From Pseudomonas alkylphenolica (lineage in GTDB: Bacteria > Pseudomonadota > Gammaproteobacteria > Pseudomonadales > Pseudomonadaceae): a stretch of 64,000 bases of DNA. Below the pieces are notes generated by a model, which worked only from the letters and a program-made list of their open reading frames with translations, was not told the DNA's origin and did not search any database. The position numbers and the translations under genes were made by a program. Every line of letters begins with the position of its first letter. Position 1 is the first letter of the stretch. Location of the stretch: assembly GCF_004025535.1 (NCBI RefSeq), contig NZ_QJRG01000033.1, positions 496,001 to 560,000 on the forward strand, read 5' to 3'. Shown one piece after another: positions 55,558-64,000 of the stretch.

Positions 55558-56031
55558 GTTCTACCTCATGACTTGCGAAAAGCAGATTAGTTATAGACCA
55601 GCAGCGCCGGGAATCGACAGCCACCGGAAGAAATTCAAAGGGTCGCGGGTTTGCCGCCACCTCGGGTGCCCGCCAGGTACCTGGTGAGCACCGTGCAGAC
55701 CCCGCTCTTGGCAAGGCCTGACGAAATTAAAGAGCTGCCGACAGAAGTCGTCGGCCTACCCTGGCATGATCGGCCCGCTCATTGGCAAGCCTAGCAAAGG
55801 GTAACGAAATTTGCGGACAGCTTGTCAGCTCCCTTCGGCGCGCATTCTAGCGCGCTCAGAGAAAAAGCAAAGTGCCTAACTATCACTCTGAGCTGTAAGT
55901 TTTCTGCCTACATGAGCCGCGTCGGAAAAGTAACGCCAAAAGCGCCGCGGTAAACCGTTTGCGCTGGCTGAAAGCGACAAACTGCAGGCAAAAAAATGCC
56001 CGGCAAGCCGGGCAAATTTTTTCCGAGGCCG
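55558..56031. other. sutA upstream region
   Basis: 474 bp between the sutA start and the amtB stop without a supportable gene. The amtB terminator occupies the right end. A GCGCGC-ATTCTA-GCGCGC inverted repeat lies near 55840-55857. The sutA promoter must be here, but I cannot place it with confidence. Confidence 0.4.
55990..56022 (-). terminator. amtB terminator
   Basis: TGCCCGGC-AA-GCCGGGCA with A-run and T-run on either side, ten bp after the amtB stop; bidirectional in appearance. Confidence 0.85.
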
Positions 56032-57363
56032 TTACAGGTTGTAGCCGCGCTCGTTGTGTTGCGCCAGGTCGAGACCAACCGACTCTTCTTCTTCGTTAAC
56101 CCGCAAGCCCATCACCAGATCCAGGACCTTGAGGATCACGTAGGTGACGATCGCGGTGTAGATCACGGTAAAGCCGACACCCTTGGCCTGAATCCAGACT
56201 TGCGCGCCGATATCTTCCACGGTGCCGAAGCCGCCGAGTGCAGGGGCTGCGAACACACCGGTGAGGATCGCGCCGACGATACCGCCGATACCATGCACGC
56301 CAAAGGCATCCAGAGAGTCGTCATAGCCGAGCTTGCGCTTGAGGCTGGTGGCGCAGAAGTAGCAGATCACACCGGCCACCAGGCCGATCACCAGGGCGCC
56401 CATCGGGCCGACCGTACCAGCCGCCGGGGTGATGGCGACAAGGCCTGCGACCACACCCGAAGCGATACCCAGTGCGCTTGGCTTGCCGTGGGTCAGCCAC
56501 TCGGCAAACATCCAGCCCAGGGCGGCGGCAGCGGTGGCGATCTGGGTCACCAGCATGGCCATGCCGGCGGTGCCGTTAGCCGCTGCAGCGGAGCCTGCGT
56601 TGAAGCCGAACCAGCCGATCCACAGCATGGCCGCGCCCATCAAGGTGTAACCCAGGTTGTGCGGCGCCATCGGCGTGGTCGGGAAACCTTTGCGCTTGCC
56701 CAGCACCAGGCAGGCTACAAGCCCGGCAATACCGGCGTTGATGTGCACCACGGTGCCGCCCGCGAAGTCGAGCACGCCCCAGTCCCACATCAGGCCACCG
56801 TTGCCGCTCCACACCATGTGGGCTATCGGCGCGTAGACCAGAGTGAACCAGATAGCCATGAAGATCAGCATGGCCGAGAACTTCATGCGCTCGGCAAAGG
56901 CACCCACGATCAGCGCCGGGGTGATGATCGCGAAGGTCATCTGGAAGGTAATGAAGACCGCCTCGGGGAACAATGCCGTCGAAGAGGTGAGGCTCGCTGG
57001 GGTCACGCCGGCAAGAAACGCCTTGGACAAACCGCCAACGAAGGAATTGAAGTTGACCACGCCCTGCTCCATACCGGTGGTATCGAACGCCAGGCTGTAG
57101 CCGTACACCACCCACAGAACGCTGATCAGGCCGGTGATCGCAAAGCACTGCATCATCACCGACAGTACGTTTTTGGAACGCACCATACCGCCGTAGAACA
57201 GCGCCAGACCGGGAATGGTCATGAACAGCACCAAGGCTGTGGCGGTCAACATCCAGGCGGTGTCGCCGGAGTTGAGGACCGGGGCTGCCTCCTCTGCCAG
57301 GGCCATGCCGGGCATTACGAGGGACAAAAGGGCTCCTAGCCCTGCGAATTGACGCAGAGTCAT
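56032..57363 (-). CDS. amtB: ammonium transporter AmtB
   Basis: 443 residues from ATG 57363. A cleavable signal (FAGLGALLSLVMPGMALA) precedes eleven helices. Key motifs: DTAWMLTATALVLFMTIPGL, FYGGMVRSKNVLS, DFAGGTVVHINAGIAGLVA, and the pore His pair regions including FGVHGIGGIVGAILTG. Cytoplasmic C-tail (NEEEESVGLDLAQHNERGYN) binds GlnK. Second gene of glnK-amtB, 40 bp after glnK. Confidence 0.96.
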   Translation of the reverse strand: MTLRQFAGLGALLSLVMPGMALAEEAAPVLNSGDTAWMLTATALVLFMTIPGLALFYGGMVRSKNVLSVMMQCFAITGLISVLWVVYGYSLAFDTTGMEQGVVNFNSFVGGLSKAFLAGVTPASLTSSTALFPEAVFITFQMTFAIITPALIVGAFAERMKFSAMLIFMAIWFTLVYAPIAHMVWSGNGGLMWDWGVLDFAGGTVVHINAGIAGLVACLVLGKRKGFPTTPMAPHNLGYTLMGAAMLWIGWFGFNAGSAAAANGTAGMAMLVTQIATAAAALGWMFAEWLTHGKPSALGIASGVVAGLVAITPAAGTVGPMGALVIGLVAGVICYFCATSLKRKLGYDDSLDAFGVHGIGGIVGAILTGVFAAPALGGFGTVEDIGAQVWIQAKGVGFTVIYTAIVTYVILKVLDLVMGLRVNEEEESVGLDLAQHNERGYNL

Positions 57364-57403
57364 ATTGTTATCTCCTGGGGCGTTGGGGTTTGGTGAGGCT
57401 TTT

Positions 57404-57964
<561 letters not shown>

Positions 57965-58035
57965 CTACTAAATCTCCCAATTACAGGCACTTGCGATCAC
58001 ACCCGTCGCTTGGCCAGTCGCCAGTACCGCTTGCC

Positions 58036-58052
58036 TGCACAACAACGGTGCG
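58036..58052. promoter_or_regulatory. NtrC-binding site 1
   Basis: TGCAC-AACAACG-GTGCG, one mismatch from TGCAC-N7-GTGCA, about 80 bp upstream of the sigma-54 promoter. Confidence 0.65.
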
Positions 58053-58068
58053 TCGCGTTTCACTGCCA

Positions 58069-58085
58069 TGCGCAAAAAGCGTGCA
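58069..58085. promoter_or_regulatory. NtrC-binding site 2
   Basis: TGCGC-AAAAAGC-GTGCA, one mismatch from the same consensus, 33 bp (about three helical turns) beyond site 1, which suits cooperative binding. Confidence 0.6.
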
Positions 58086-58149
58086 GCGCAAGCTAGCCAA
58101 TACTGCGTGCTACACTGGCGCCCCTCTTGGATACAGCGGATAGCCGAAC

Positions 58150-58413
58150 ATGCTCGCGCCCAAAGCCTTTCTCGACGCCCTGAGCGACCAAGCCTCGCGC
58201 CTGTTCAGCGGTGACACCTCGCAACCACGCGCCGAACTCGAAAGCCAGTTCAAAGCCCTGCTGCAAAGCGGCTTCAGCAAACTGGAACTGGTGAGCCGGG
58301 AAGAATTCGACAGCCAGATGGTGGTGTTGGCCCGTACCCGCGCCCGCCTTGAGGCGCTGGAAGCCAAAGTTGCAGAAATGGAAGCACGCCTGAGCCCTCC
58401 GCCAGCCGAGTAA
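58150..58413 (+). CDS. ubiK: ubiquinone biosynthesis accessory factor UbiK
   Basis: 87-residue YqiC/UbiK (BMFP) protein: an amphipathic start (LAPKAFLDALSDQASRLF) and a C-terminal trimeric coiled coil (ARTRARLEALEAKVAEMEAR). It binds UbiJ and lipids and assists aerobic ubiquinone synthesis. Divergent from glnK; 25 bp before the antiporter gene. Confidence 0.92.
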   Translation: MLAPKAFLDALSDQASRLFSGDTSQPRAELESQFKALLQSGFSKLELVSREEFDSQMVVLARTRARLEALEAKVAEMEARLSPPPAE

Positions 58414-58438
58414 AACCTGCGTTCAAGGAGGACACGCA

Positions 58439-60226
58439 ATGCCAGATGAAGGCAGCCTTCTGCAAACCGCGGTAATTTTCCTCCTGGCTGCGGTCATCAC
58501 CGTACCGCTGGCCAAGCGCCTGCAACTGGGGGCAGTGATCGGCTATCTGTTAGCCGGCGTGGTGATCGGGCCACAAACCCTGGGGCTGATTCGCGACACC
58601 CAGAGCGTCGCGCACATCTCCGAACTGGGCGTGGTCCTGCTGCTGTTCATCATTGGCCTGGAACTCTCGCCCCGGCGCCTGTGGCTGATGCGCAAGTCGG
58701 TGTTCGGCGCTGGTCTGGCGCAGGTACTGCTGTGCGGCGCGGCGATCGGCGCCATTGCCTTTTTCGGCTTTGCCCAATCGCTATCGGCTGCAGTCGTGGT
58801 CGGACTGGGCCTGGCGCTGTGATCCACGGCCCTGGGCCTGCAGAGCCTGGCCGAGCGCAAGCAGCTCAATGCCCCGCATGGACGCCTGGCCTTTGCCATC
58901 CTGCTGTTCCAGGACATCGCCGCAATTCCGCTGATTGCCCTGGTACCGCTGCTCGCCGCCAACGGCCCGGACACCGGCCAGGGCGACAGCCTCCAGCACG
59001 CCCTGAAAGTGTTTGCCAGTATCGCCATCGTTATCGTTGGCGGTCGCTACCTGTTGCGCCCGGTGTTCCGCACCGTGACCCGCACTGGCCTGCCGGAAGT
59101 CTCTACCGCCACCGCGCTGCTGGTGGTGATCGGCACCGCCTGGCTGATGGAACAGGCAGGCGTCTCAATGGCGCTTGGCGCGTTCCTGGCCGGCATGCTC
59201 CTGGCAGACTCGGAATACCGCCACGAACTGGAGTCGCAGATCGAGCCGTTCAAGGGCCTGTTACTGGGGCTGTTTTTTATCAGCGTCGGCATGGGTGCCA
59301 ACCTGAGCATCCTGTTCGAGACACCCGGCCTGCTGCTTGGCCTGACCCTGATGCTGCTGGCGGTAAAGCTGCCGCTGCTGGTTGTTGTCGGGCGTACCAT
59401 CGGCGGCCTGGGCGCTGCCAGTGCCATACGCCTGGGCGTGGTGTTGGCGGCCGGCGGCGAGTTCGCCTTCGTGGTGTTCAAGCTGGGCAAGGACCAAGGC
59501 CTGTTCGACGCTCATACCTATGACCTGCTGCTGATGACCATCACCCTGTCGATGGCCCTCACACCGTTGTTGATGCTGGCCTGCACACGCCTGCTCAAGC
59601 GACCGCCAGTGCCTCGCGAAGTGCCTGAGCAGTACAAGACCATCCAGACCGATGCGCCGCGGGTGGTGATCGTCGGCATGGGCCGCATGGGCCAGATCGT
59701 TTCACGCATCTTGCGTGCGCAAAAGATCCCGTTCATTGCCCTCGACACTTCGGTGGATGCCATCGAGATGACCCGCACTTTCGAGCAAGCCCCGGTGTTT
59801 TACGGCGACCCGCTGCGCGCCGAGGTACTGCATGCCGCCAAGGTCGGCGAGGCCGAGTACGTGGTGATCACCACCGATGACCCGGAGATCACCACCCGCA
59901 CCGCAGAACACATCAAGCGCCTGTACCCGCAGATGAAAGTGCTCGCCCGCGCACGTAACCGCCAGCATGTACACAAGCTCACCGATGTCGGCGCCGAACC
60001 GATCCGCGAAACCTTCTACTCCAGCCTGGAAATGACCCGTCGTGCCCTGGTTGGCCTGGGCCTCACCCGTGAACAGGCGGCAGACCGCATCCAGCGTTTT
60101 AGCGAACATGACGAGCAGCTTCTGGAAACCCAGGGCCGCGTACGCGATGACCGCGCCAAGGTCATGCAGAACGCCAAGGAAGCCCGGGTGGAGCTGGCAC
60201 GGTTATTTGAGTCCGATTCAAACTGA
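58439..60226 (+). pseudogene. CPA2 cation:proton antiporter (Kef-type) with in-frame TGA
   Basis: Full-length reading of 595 codons is interrupted at codon 128 by TGA (58820-58822). Frame and homology continue without shift: GLGLAL-TGA-STALGLQSLAERKQL, where relatives have Ser (LSSTA). Upstream: membrane antiporter start with VIGYLLAGVVIGPQTLG and ELGVVLLLFIIGLELSPRRL. Downstream: remaining helices (FAILLFQDIAAIPL) and a cytosolic RCK/KTN NAD-binding domain (RVVIVGMGRMGQIVSRIL). An internal ATG at 59009 could yield a 405-residue fragment lacking the first helices. Either a recent nonsense mutation (TCA to TGA) or a base error; selenocysteine is unlikely. Confidence 0.88.
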
Positions 60227-60276
60227 TCGCGCGCAGCAGATGAAGAGCCTCCTGGCGTCTTAATGGAGAACGACCG

Positions 60277-61188
60277 TTGGAAGACCTCAACTCCCTCTAC
60301 TTCTTCACCCAGGTGGTGGAGCACGGCGGTTTTGCCCCGGCGGGCCGGGCGCTGGACATGCCCAAGTCAAAACTCAGCCGGCGCATCGCTGATCTCGAAG
60401 ACCGGCTTGGCGTGCGCCTGCTGCACCGCACCAGCCGCCACTGTTCGTTGACCGAGATCGGCCAGGAGTACTACCGCAGTTGCCTGGCGATGCGGGTAGA
60501 AGCCGAAGGCGCCTCCGAAGTGATCGAGCGCAATCGCAGTGAGCCCAGAGGCCTGGTTCGCATCAGTTGCCCGACCACCCTGCTCAACTCCTGGGTCGGC
60601 CCGATGCTGACCCGCTACATGCACAAATACCCACTGGTCGAGCTGTTCATCGAAAGCACCAACCGCCGCGTCGACCTGCTGCACGAAGGTTTCGACGTCG
60701 CACTGCGGGTACGCTTTCCGCCACTGGAAAACACCGACATGGTGATGAAAGTGCTGTGCAACAGTACCCAGTGCCTGGTCGGCCAACCGGCATTTCTTGA
60801 ACAATTGCCCGAAGGCTTTGATCCCTTGTTGCTTGGCGAACTGCCCAGTTTGCACTGGGGCGGCAACCAGCGTGAATACCAGTGGACGCTGTTTCAGGGC
60901 GAAGACATGAGCCGCAGCCTGGTGATCCCCCACAGGCCACGGATCGTCACCGACGACCTGTTTGCCCTGCGTCATTTCGTGGTGGCCGGAGTTGGCATCG
61001 CTCACCTGCCACGGGTGGCCGTACGTGAGGAACTGGCCGCAGGCAAGCTGGTGGAACTGCTGCCGGGATGGCACCCGCGCTGCGGCATCGTTCATGCGAT
61101 CTTCCCGTCGCGGCGTGGCTTGCTGCCGTCGGTGCGCTCATTGATCGATCACCTGGCAGAAGAATTTGCCGTCAGCGACATGGCTTGA
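60277..61188 (+). CDS. LysR-family transcriptional regulator
   Basis: 303 residues from a TTG start at 60277 with GGAGA eight bases upstream; the nearby ATG (60263) is in another frame. N-terminal helix-turn-helix: LYFFTQVVEHGGFAPAGRAL, MPKSKLSRRIADLEDRLGVR. An effector-binding domain follows (RGLVRISCPTTLLNSWVGPM). Of the type often annotated as regulating quinone- or stress-related genes. Inducer unknown. Its terminator separates it from the convergent amidohydrolase. Confidence 0.9.
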   Translation: MEDLNSLYFFTQVVEHGGFAPAGRALDMPKSKLSRRIADLEDRLGVRLLHRTSRHCSLTEIGQEYYRSCLAMRVEAEGASEVIERNRSEPRGLVRISCPTTLLNSWVGPMLTRYMHKYPLVELFIESTNRRVDLLHEGFDVALRVRFPPLENTDMVMKVLCNSTQCLVGQPAFLEQLPEGFDPLLLGELPSLHWGGNQREYQWTLFQGEDMSRSLVIPHRPRIVTDDLFALRHFVVAGVGIAHLPRVAVREELAAGKLVELLPGWHPRCGIVHAIFPSRRGLLPSVRSLIDHLAEEFAVSDMA

Positions 61189-61205
61189 GATCAGCGGCTG
61201 TAATT

Positions 61206-61226
61206 GGGGCGCATAGCGCCCCTTTT
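61206..61226 (+). terminator. LysR-gene terminator
   Basis: GGGGCGC-ATA-GCGCCCC followed by TTTT, 18 bp beyond the LysR stop and just before the end of the convergent amidohydrolase. Confidence 0.8.
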
Positions 61227-61231
61227 CTGCA

Positions 61232-63211
61232 TCAGAAAGCGAAGCAGGAACAACCCAGCGCCCCCCAGAACCCCTGGTAGTCATTGACCGGCACACTGGA
61301 ATGTCGCGCCTTCTCATGGCTGTGCGCATGCACGCCACACGGCCCTACACACTGGTGCAAGGCGGCCGCCAACGGCGCCCCTGCACGCCAGTGCCCGGGC
61401 ACCTTGGTAACGGGCGACCACTCTGGCAACACCGGCAGTACTGACGGGCCGTACTTGTCGAACTCTTCGGCGCCATACACCACCTTGCCATCGACCACCG
61501 TCAGCACCGACTCGATCGACTTGATCGAGTCTTCATCGACACTGAAGTAGTCCAGCGACAACGCCGCCAGGTCGGCAAACTGGCCCACCTTGATCTGGCC
61601 CTTCTTGCCCTGCTCGCTGGAAAACCAGGCACTGCCCTGGGTAAACAGTTGCAATGCGGTGTCACGGCTCAGACCCTCCTCGTGCAGCGCCAGACCGCCA
61701 ACGGTTCTGCCGCTGACCATCCAGTACAGCGCCGTCCAAGGGTTGTAGCTGGACACCCGCGTTGCATCGGTGCCAGCGCCCACCGGGACGCCTTCGGCGA
61801 GCATGCGCTGGATCGGCGGGGTCTTCTCTGCGGCCTTGGCACCGTAACGGTCGACGAAGTACTCGCCCTGAAAGGCCATACGGTCCTGAATGGCAATGCC
61901 GCCACCGAGGGCACGCACGCGCTCGATGTTTTTCGGGGTGATGGTCTCGGCGTGGTCGAAGAACCACGGCAGGCCGTTGAACGGTATATCGTGGTTAACC
62001 TTCTCGAACACGTCGAGCATGCGCGAGATGGACTCGTCATAGGTCGCATGCAGACGGAACGGCCAACGCTGCTCGACCAGATGGCGGACCACCGGCTCCA
62101 GCTCCGCCTCCATGGTTTGCGGCAGGTCCGGGCGCGGCTCGAGAAAGTCCTCGAAGTCGGCGGCAGAGAACACCAGCATCTCGCCCGCACCGTTGTGCCG
62201 GAAGAAATTGCTGCCATCGCCTGGCTTGACCTTCTGGGTCCAGTTCTTGAAATCGGCGAGCTCTTCCTTGGGCTTCTGGGTGAACAGGTTGTAGGCGATG
62301 CGCACCGTCAGCTGGCCGTTATCGGCAAGCTCCTGAATCACCTGGTAGTCGTCCGGGTAGTTCTGGTAGCCACCGCCGGCATCGATGGCGCTGGTCAGTC
62401 CGAGGCGGTTGAGCTCGCGCATGAACTGGCGGGTCGAGTTGACCTGGTACTCCAGCGGCAGCTTCGGCCCCTTGGCCAGGGTGGCATAGAGGATCGTGGC
62501 GTTGGGCCGGGCGATGAGCATGCCGGTCGGCTCGCCACGGCTGTTGCGCTGGATTTCGCCACCGGGCGGGTTGGGCGTGTCCTTGGTGTAGCCCACCGCC
62601 TTGAGCGCCGCACGGTTGAGCAAGGCGCGGTCGTACAGGTGCAGCAGGAACACTGGAGTATCGGGCGCTGCCTGGTTGATTTCCTCCAGGGTCGGCATGC
62701 GCTTTTCGGCGAACTGGAATTCATTCCAGCCACCCACCACCCGTACCCATTGCGGGCTCGGCGTGCGATCGGCCTGGTCCTTGAGCATGCGCAAGGCATC
62801 GGCCAGCGATGGCACGCCTTCCCAGCGCAGCTCCAGGTTGTAGTTGAGACCACCGCGGATCAGGTGCAGGTGCGAGTCGTTCAGGCCCGGGATGACCGTG
62901 CGCTGCTTGAGGTCGATCATCTGCGTGGCATCGCCACGATGCGTCATGGCCTCGGCATCGGTGCCCACGGCGAGAAACCGGCCATCCTTGATGGCCACTG
63001 CGCTGGCTGTTGGCTTGTCACGGTCGACCGTGTGCAGCTTGCCGTTGAACAGGATGAGATCGGCGGTCATGGGAGCTCCTTGCGTGGATGCGTGGGCGGA
63101 ACCGGCCGAGCCGGCAAACGGCAATGCGGACCAAAGCGCGCCAGCGGCGCCGAGCACGGTACTGGTGGCGAGGAACTGGCGACGACTCTTGTCGTTGGGG
63201 TCCTGGGTCAT
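61232..63211 (-). CDS. Tat-exported amidohydrolase (YtcJ-like)
   Basis: 659 residues from ATG 63211, which has GGAG six bases upstream. A twin-arginine signal (KSRRQFLATSTVLGAAGALW) precedes an amidohydrolase of the YtcJ/Amidohydro_3 type: VIPGLNDSHLHLIRGG (metal His pair), WFFDHAETITPKNIERVRAL, VGAGTDATRVSSYNPW (catalytic Asp). The last 45 residues are His/Cys-rich (HQCVGPCGVHAHSHEKARHS) and unusual. Exported folded enzyme; substrate unknown. Likely in one unit with the ABM gene and the partial gene upstream. Confidence 0.88.
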   Translation of the reverse strand: MTQDPNDKSRRQFLATSTVLGAAGALWSALPFAGSAGSAHASTQGAPMTADLILFNGKLHTVDRDKPTASAVAIKDGRFLAVGTDAEAMTHRGDATQMIDLKQRTVIPGLNDSHLHLIRGGLNYNLELRWEGVPSLADALRMLKDQADRTPSPQWVRVVGGWNEFQFAEKRMPTLEEINQAAPDTPVFLLHLYDRALLNRAALKAVGYTKDTPNPPGGEIQRNSRGEPTGMLIARPNATILYATLAKGPKLPLEYQVNSTRQFMRELNRLGLTSAIDAGGGYQNYPDDYQVIQELADNGQLTVRIAYNLFTQKPKEELADFKNWTQKVKPGDGSNFFRHNGAGEMLVFSAADFEDFLEPRPDLPQTMEAELEPVVRHLVEQRWPFRLHATYDESISRMLDVFEKVNHDIPFNGLPWFFDHAETITPKNIERVRALGGGIAIQDRMAFQGEYFVDRYGAKAAEKTPPIQRMLAEGVPVGAGTDATRVSSYNPWTALYWMVSGRTVGGLALHEEGLSRDTALQLFTQGSAWFSSEQGKKGQIKVGQFADLAALSLDYFSVDEDSIKSIESVLTVVDGKVVYGAEEFDKYGPSVLPVLPEWSPVTKVPGHWRAGAPLAAALHQCVGPCGVHAHSHEKARHSSVPVNDYQGFWGALGCSCFAF

Positions 63212-63288
63212 GGTGGTCTCCATGTGAAAACGGCATCGACCGGTTGAGGTTAGCAACGCTGTGTTGCACTTGCCGCTGCGTCGATGCT

Positions 63289-63861
63289 TCAGCGACGCAA
63301 CCAGCCGGCGCAGCGACGGCTCACCCAGGGCATGATGTAGAACACCACCGGCACAATGATGAACAGGTTGATGATCAGGTTGCTGGTCAACCCGTGCCCC
63401 AGCAGCGGGAAGCGCGCAAACAGCGGTGCCAGCAGCTGGGGCACAATCAAGGTCATCGGGCAGATCACCAGGTAGGTGAGCACCGCCTGCTTCCAGCGTG
63501 GCGGGGGTGGCGTGGTACTGCTGGGCGGGGTGAACCAGAATTCCGGGTCATTGTGAACCTGGGTCTGGTCGCCCTCTTCGAGCAACGGCAGCACCTCCTC
63601 GACCAGCGCCTGACGCTCGGCAGAATTGACCCAGGCGTGCAGCAGGTCAGCCTCGGCAAAGCGCACCACCGTGGTGAAATGGCGACCGCCGTCATCCGGG
63701 CGAATCACGTTCACGTCCAGATGGCCCGGTTGCTGGCGGGCGGTGGCCACTGCACGCCGCAGCCATGCCTCGTAGCGCGGCAAGGCATCGGCACGCGCCT
63801 TGTGCTGGATCACCAGGGTTACCACGTTGCGGTTGTCTGGGGTTGCAATGTTCATCGGCAT
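63289..63861 (-). CDS. antibiotic biosynthesis monooxygenase-domain membrane protein
   Basis: 190 residues. An N-terminal ABM domain (about 10-105): VVTLVIQHKARADALPRYEA, ARQQPGHLDVNVIRP, FTTVVRFAEADLLHAWVNSA. Two C-terminal helices follow (WKQAVLTYLVICPMTLIVPQ; LIINLFIIVPVVFYIMPWVS). This ABM-plus-two-helix layout is a known but uncharacterised type. ATG 63861 or 63855 may be used. Inner membrane with the ABM domain inside. Confidence 0.85.
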   Translation of the reverse strand: MPMNIATPDNRNVVTLVIQHKARADALPRYEAWLRRAVATARQQPGHLDVNVIRPDDGGRHFTTVVRFAEADLLHAWVNSAERQALVEEVLPLLEEGDQTQVHNDPEFWFTPPSSTTPPPPRWKQAVLTYLVICPMTLIVPQLLAPLFARFPLLGHGLTSNLIINLFIIVPVVFYIMPWVSRRCAGWLRR

Positions 63862-63933
63862 TGCCTCGGCATGAGCGGCTGGCCGGTGCCCACTGAGTGC
63901 CAGTGGGCAGGCCCTGGTCTGTAGCGTTCGGGC

Positions 63934-64000
63934 TTACTTGCCAGCCGTCAGCGCGTTGTAGCTGGTCATCAGGTTGCGGTAGTCCGGAATGTGGTTCGAG
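63934..64000 (-). CDS. partial gene at window edge (C-terminus only)
   Basis: The last 22 codons of a minus-strand gene: SNHIPDYRNLMTSYNALTAG then Lys and TAA. The ending resembles isochorismatase-family (YcaC-like) hydrolases as I recall them, but the fragment is too short to be sure. Same direction as the ABM and amidohydrolase genes, so probably the same transcription unit. Confidence 0.5.
   Translation of the reverse strand, partial: SNHIPDYRNLMTSYNALTAGK

Noticed and set aside
58820..58822. Selenocysteine at the in-frame TGA of the antiporter
   Set aside because: Relatives have Ser, not Cys or Sec, at this place, and the downstream GC-rich pairing is not a convincing SECIS element.

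Overview
The window is a high-GC chromosomal segment from a Pseudomonas of the putida group. Gene content and order support this: ubiD-rho-trxA-ppx-ppk-hemB, then algP-rsd-dsbB-hemY-hemX-hemD-hemC-algR-argH, then cyaA-rnk-cyaY-lptM-lysA-dapF-xerC, then sutA-amtB-glnK-ubiK. Most of the window is core genome. Functions were assigned by reading motifs and recalling families; no database search was possible.

Layout. 1-5.4 kb: an EVE-domain protein and a three-gene YbhGFSR/RbbA-type efflux ABC operon. 5.4-8.3 kb: a FliL-like secreted protein, a quinone oxidoreductase, an atypical TonB-like protein behind a Fur-box-like palindrome, and ChaC. 8.5-17 kb: UbiD with an adjoining ferredoxin-type reductase, Rho, thioredoxin, the convergent polyphosphate enzymes Ppx and Ppk, and HemB. 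18-27 kb: DedA and a sterol desaturase that overlap tail to tail, ElbB, a UPF0178 protein, a cytochrome c/FTR1 iron permease, a LysE exporter, a small MscS channel and an ABC-F ATPase. 27-38 kb: AlgP, FKBP, Rsd, DsbB, the hemCDXY operon, AlgR with no adjacent sensor kinase, ArgH and a GST. 38-47.6 kb: small conserved proteins, adenylate cyclase, Rnk, frataxin and the lptM-lysA-dapF-DUF484-xerC-HAD operon.

47,655-55,219 is an integrated 7.5-kb mobile island, less GC-rich than its surroundings. It carries a P4-type integrase, two AlpA-like regulators, a primase N-terminal stub, a replication-initiator-like protein ending in a microsatellite, a catalytically dead tyrosine-recombinase-like protein next to an intact second recombinase, a small lipoprotein and an unknown cargo protein. 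Its 32-bp end repeats are copies of a bidirectional transcription terminator lying between the HAD gene and sutA. Joining the outer flanks restores a perfect palindrome with 18-bp arms, so the empty site can be reconstructed and each neighbour keeps a terminator after insertion. Matched pairs of TGTGGGG motifs lie inside both ends and look like integrase arm sites.

55.2-64 kb: sutA, then the nitrogen-control unit glnK-amtB with a sigma-54 promoter and two NtrC-like sites, ubiK, a CPA2 (Kef-type) antiporter interrupted by an in-frame TGA, a LysR regulator, a Tat-exported amidohydrolase, an ABM-domain membrane protein and a partial gene at the window edge. No tRNA, rRNA or CRISPR array was seen.
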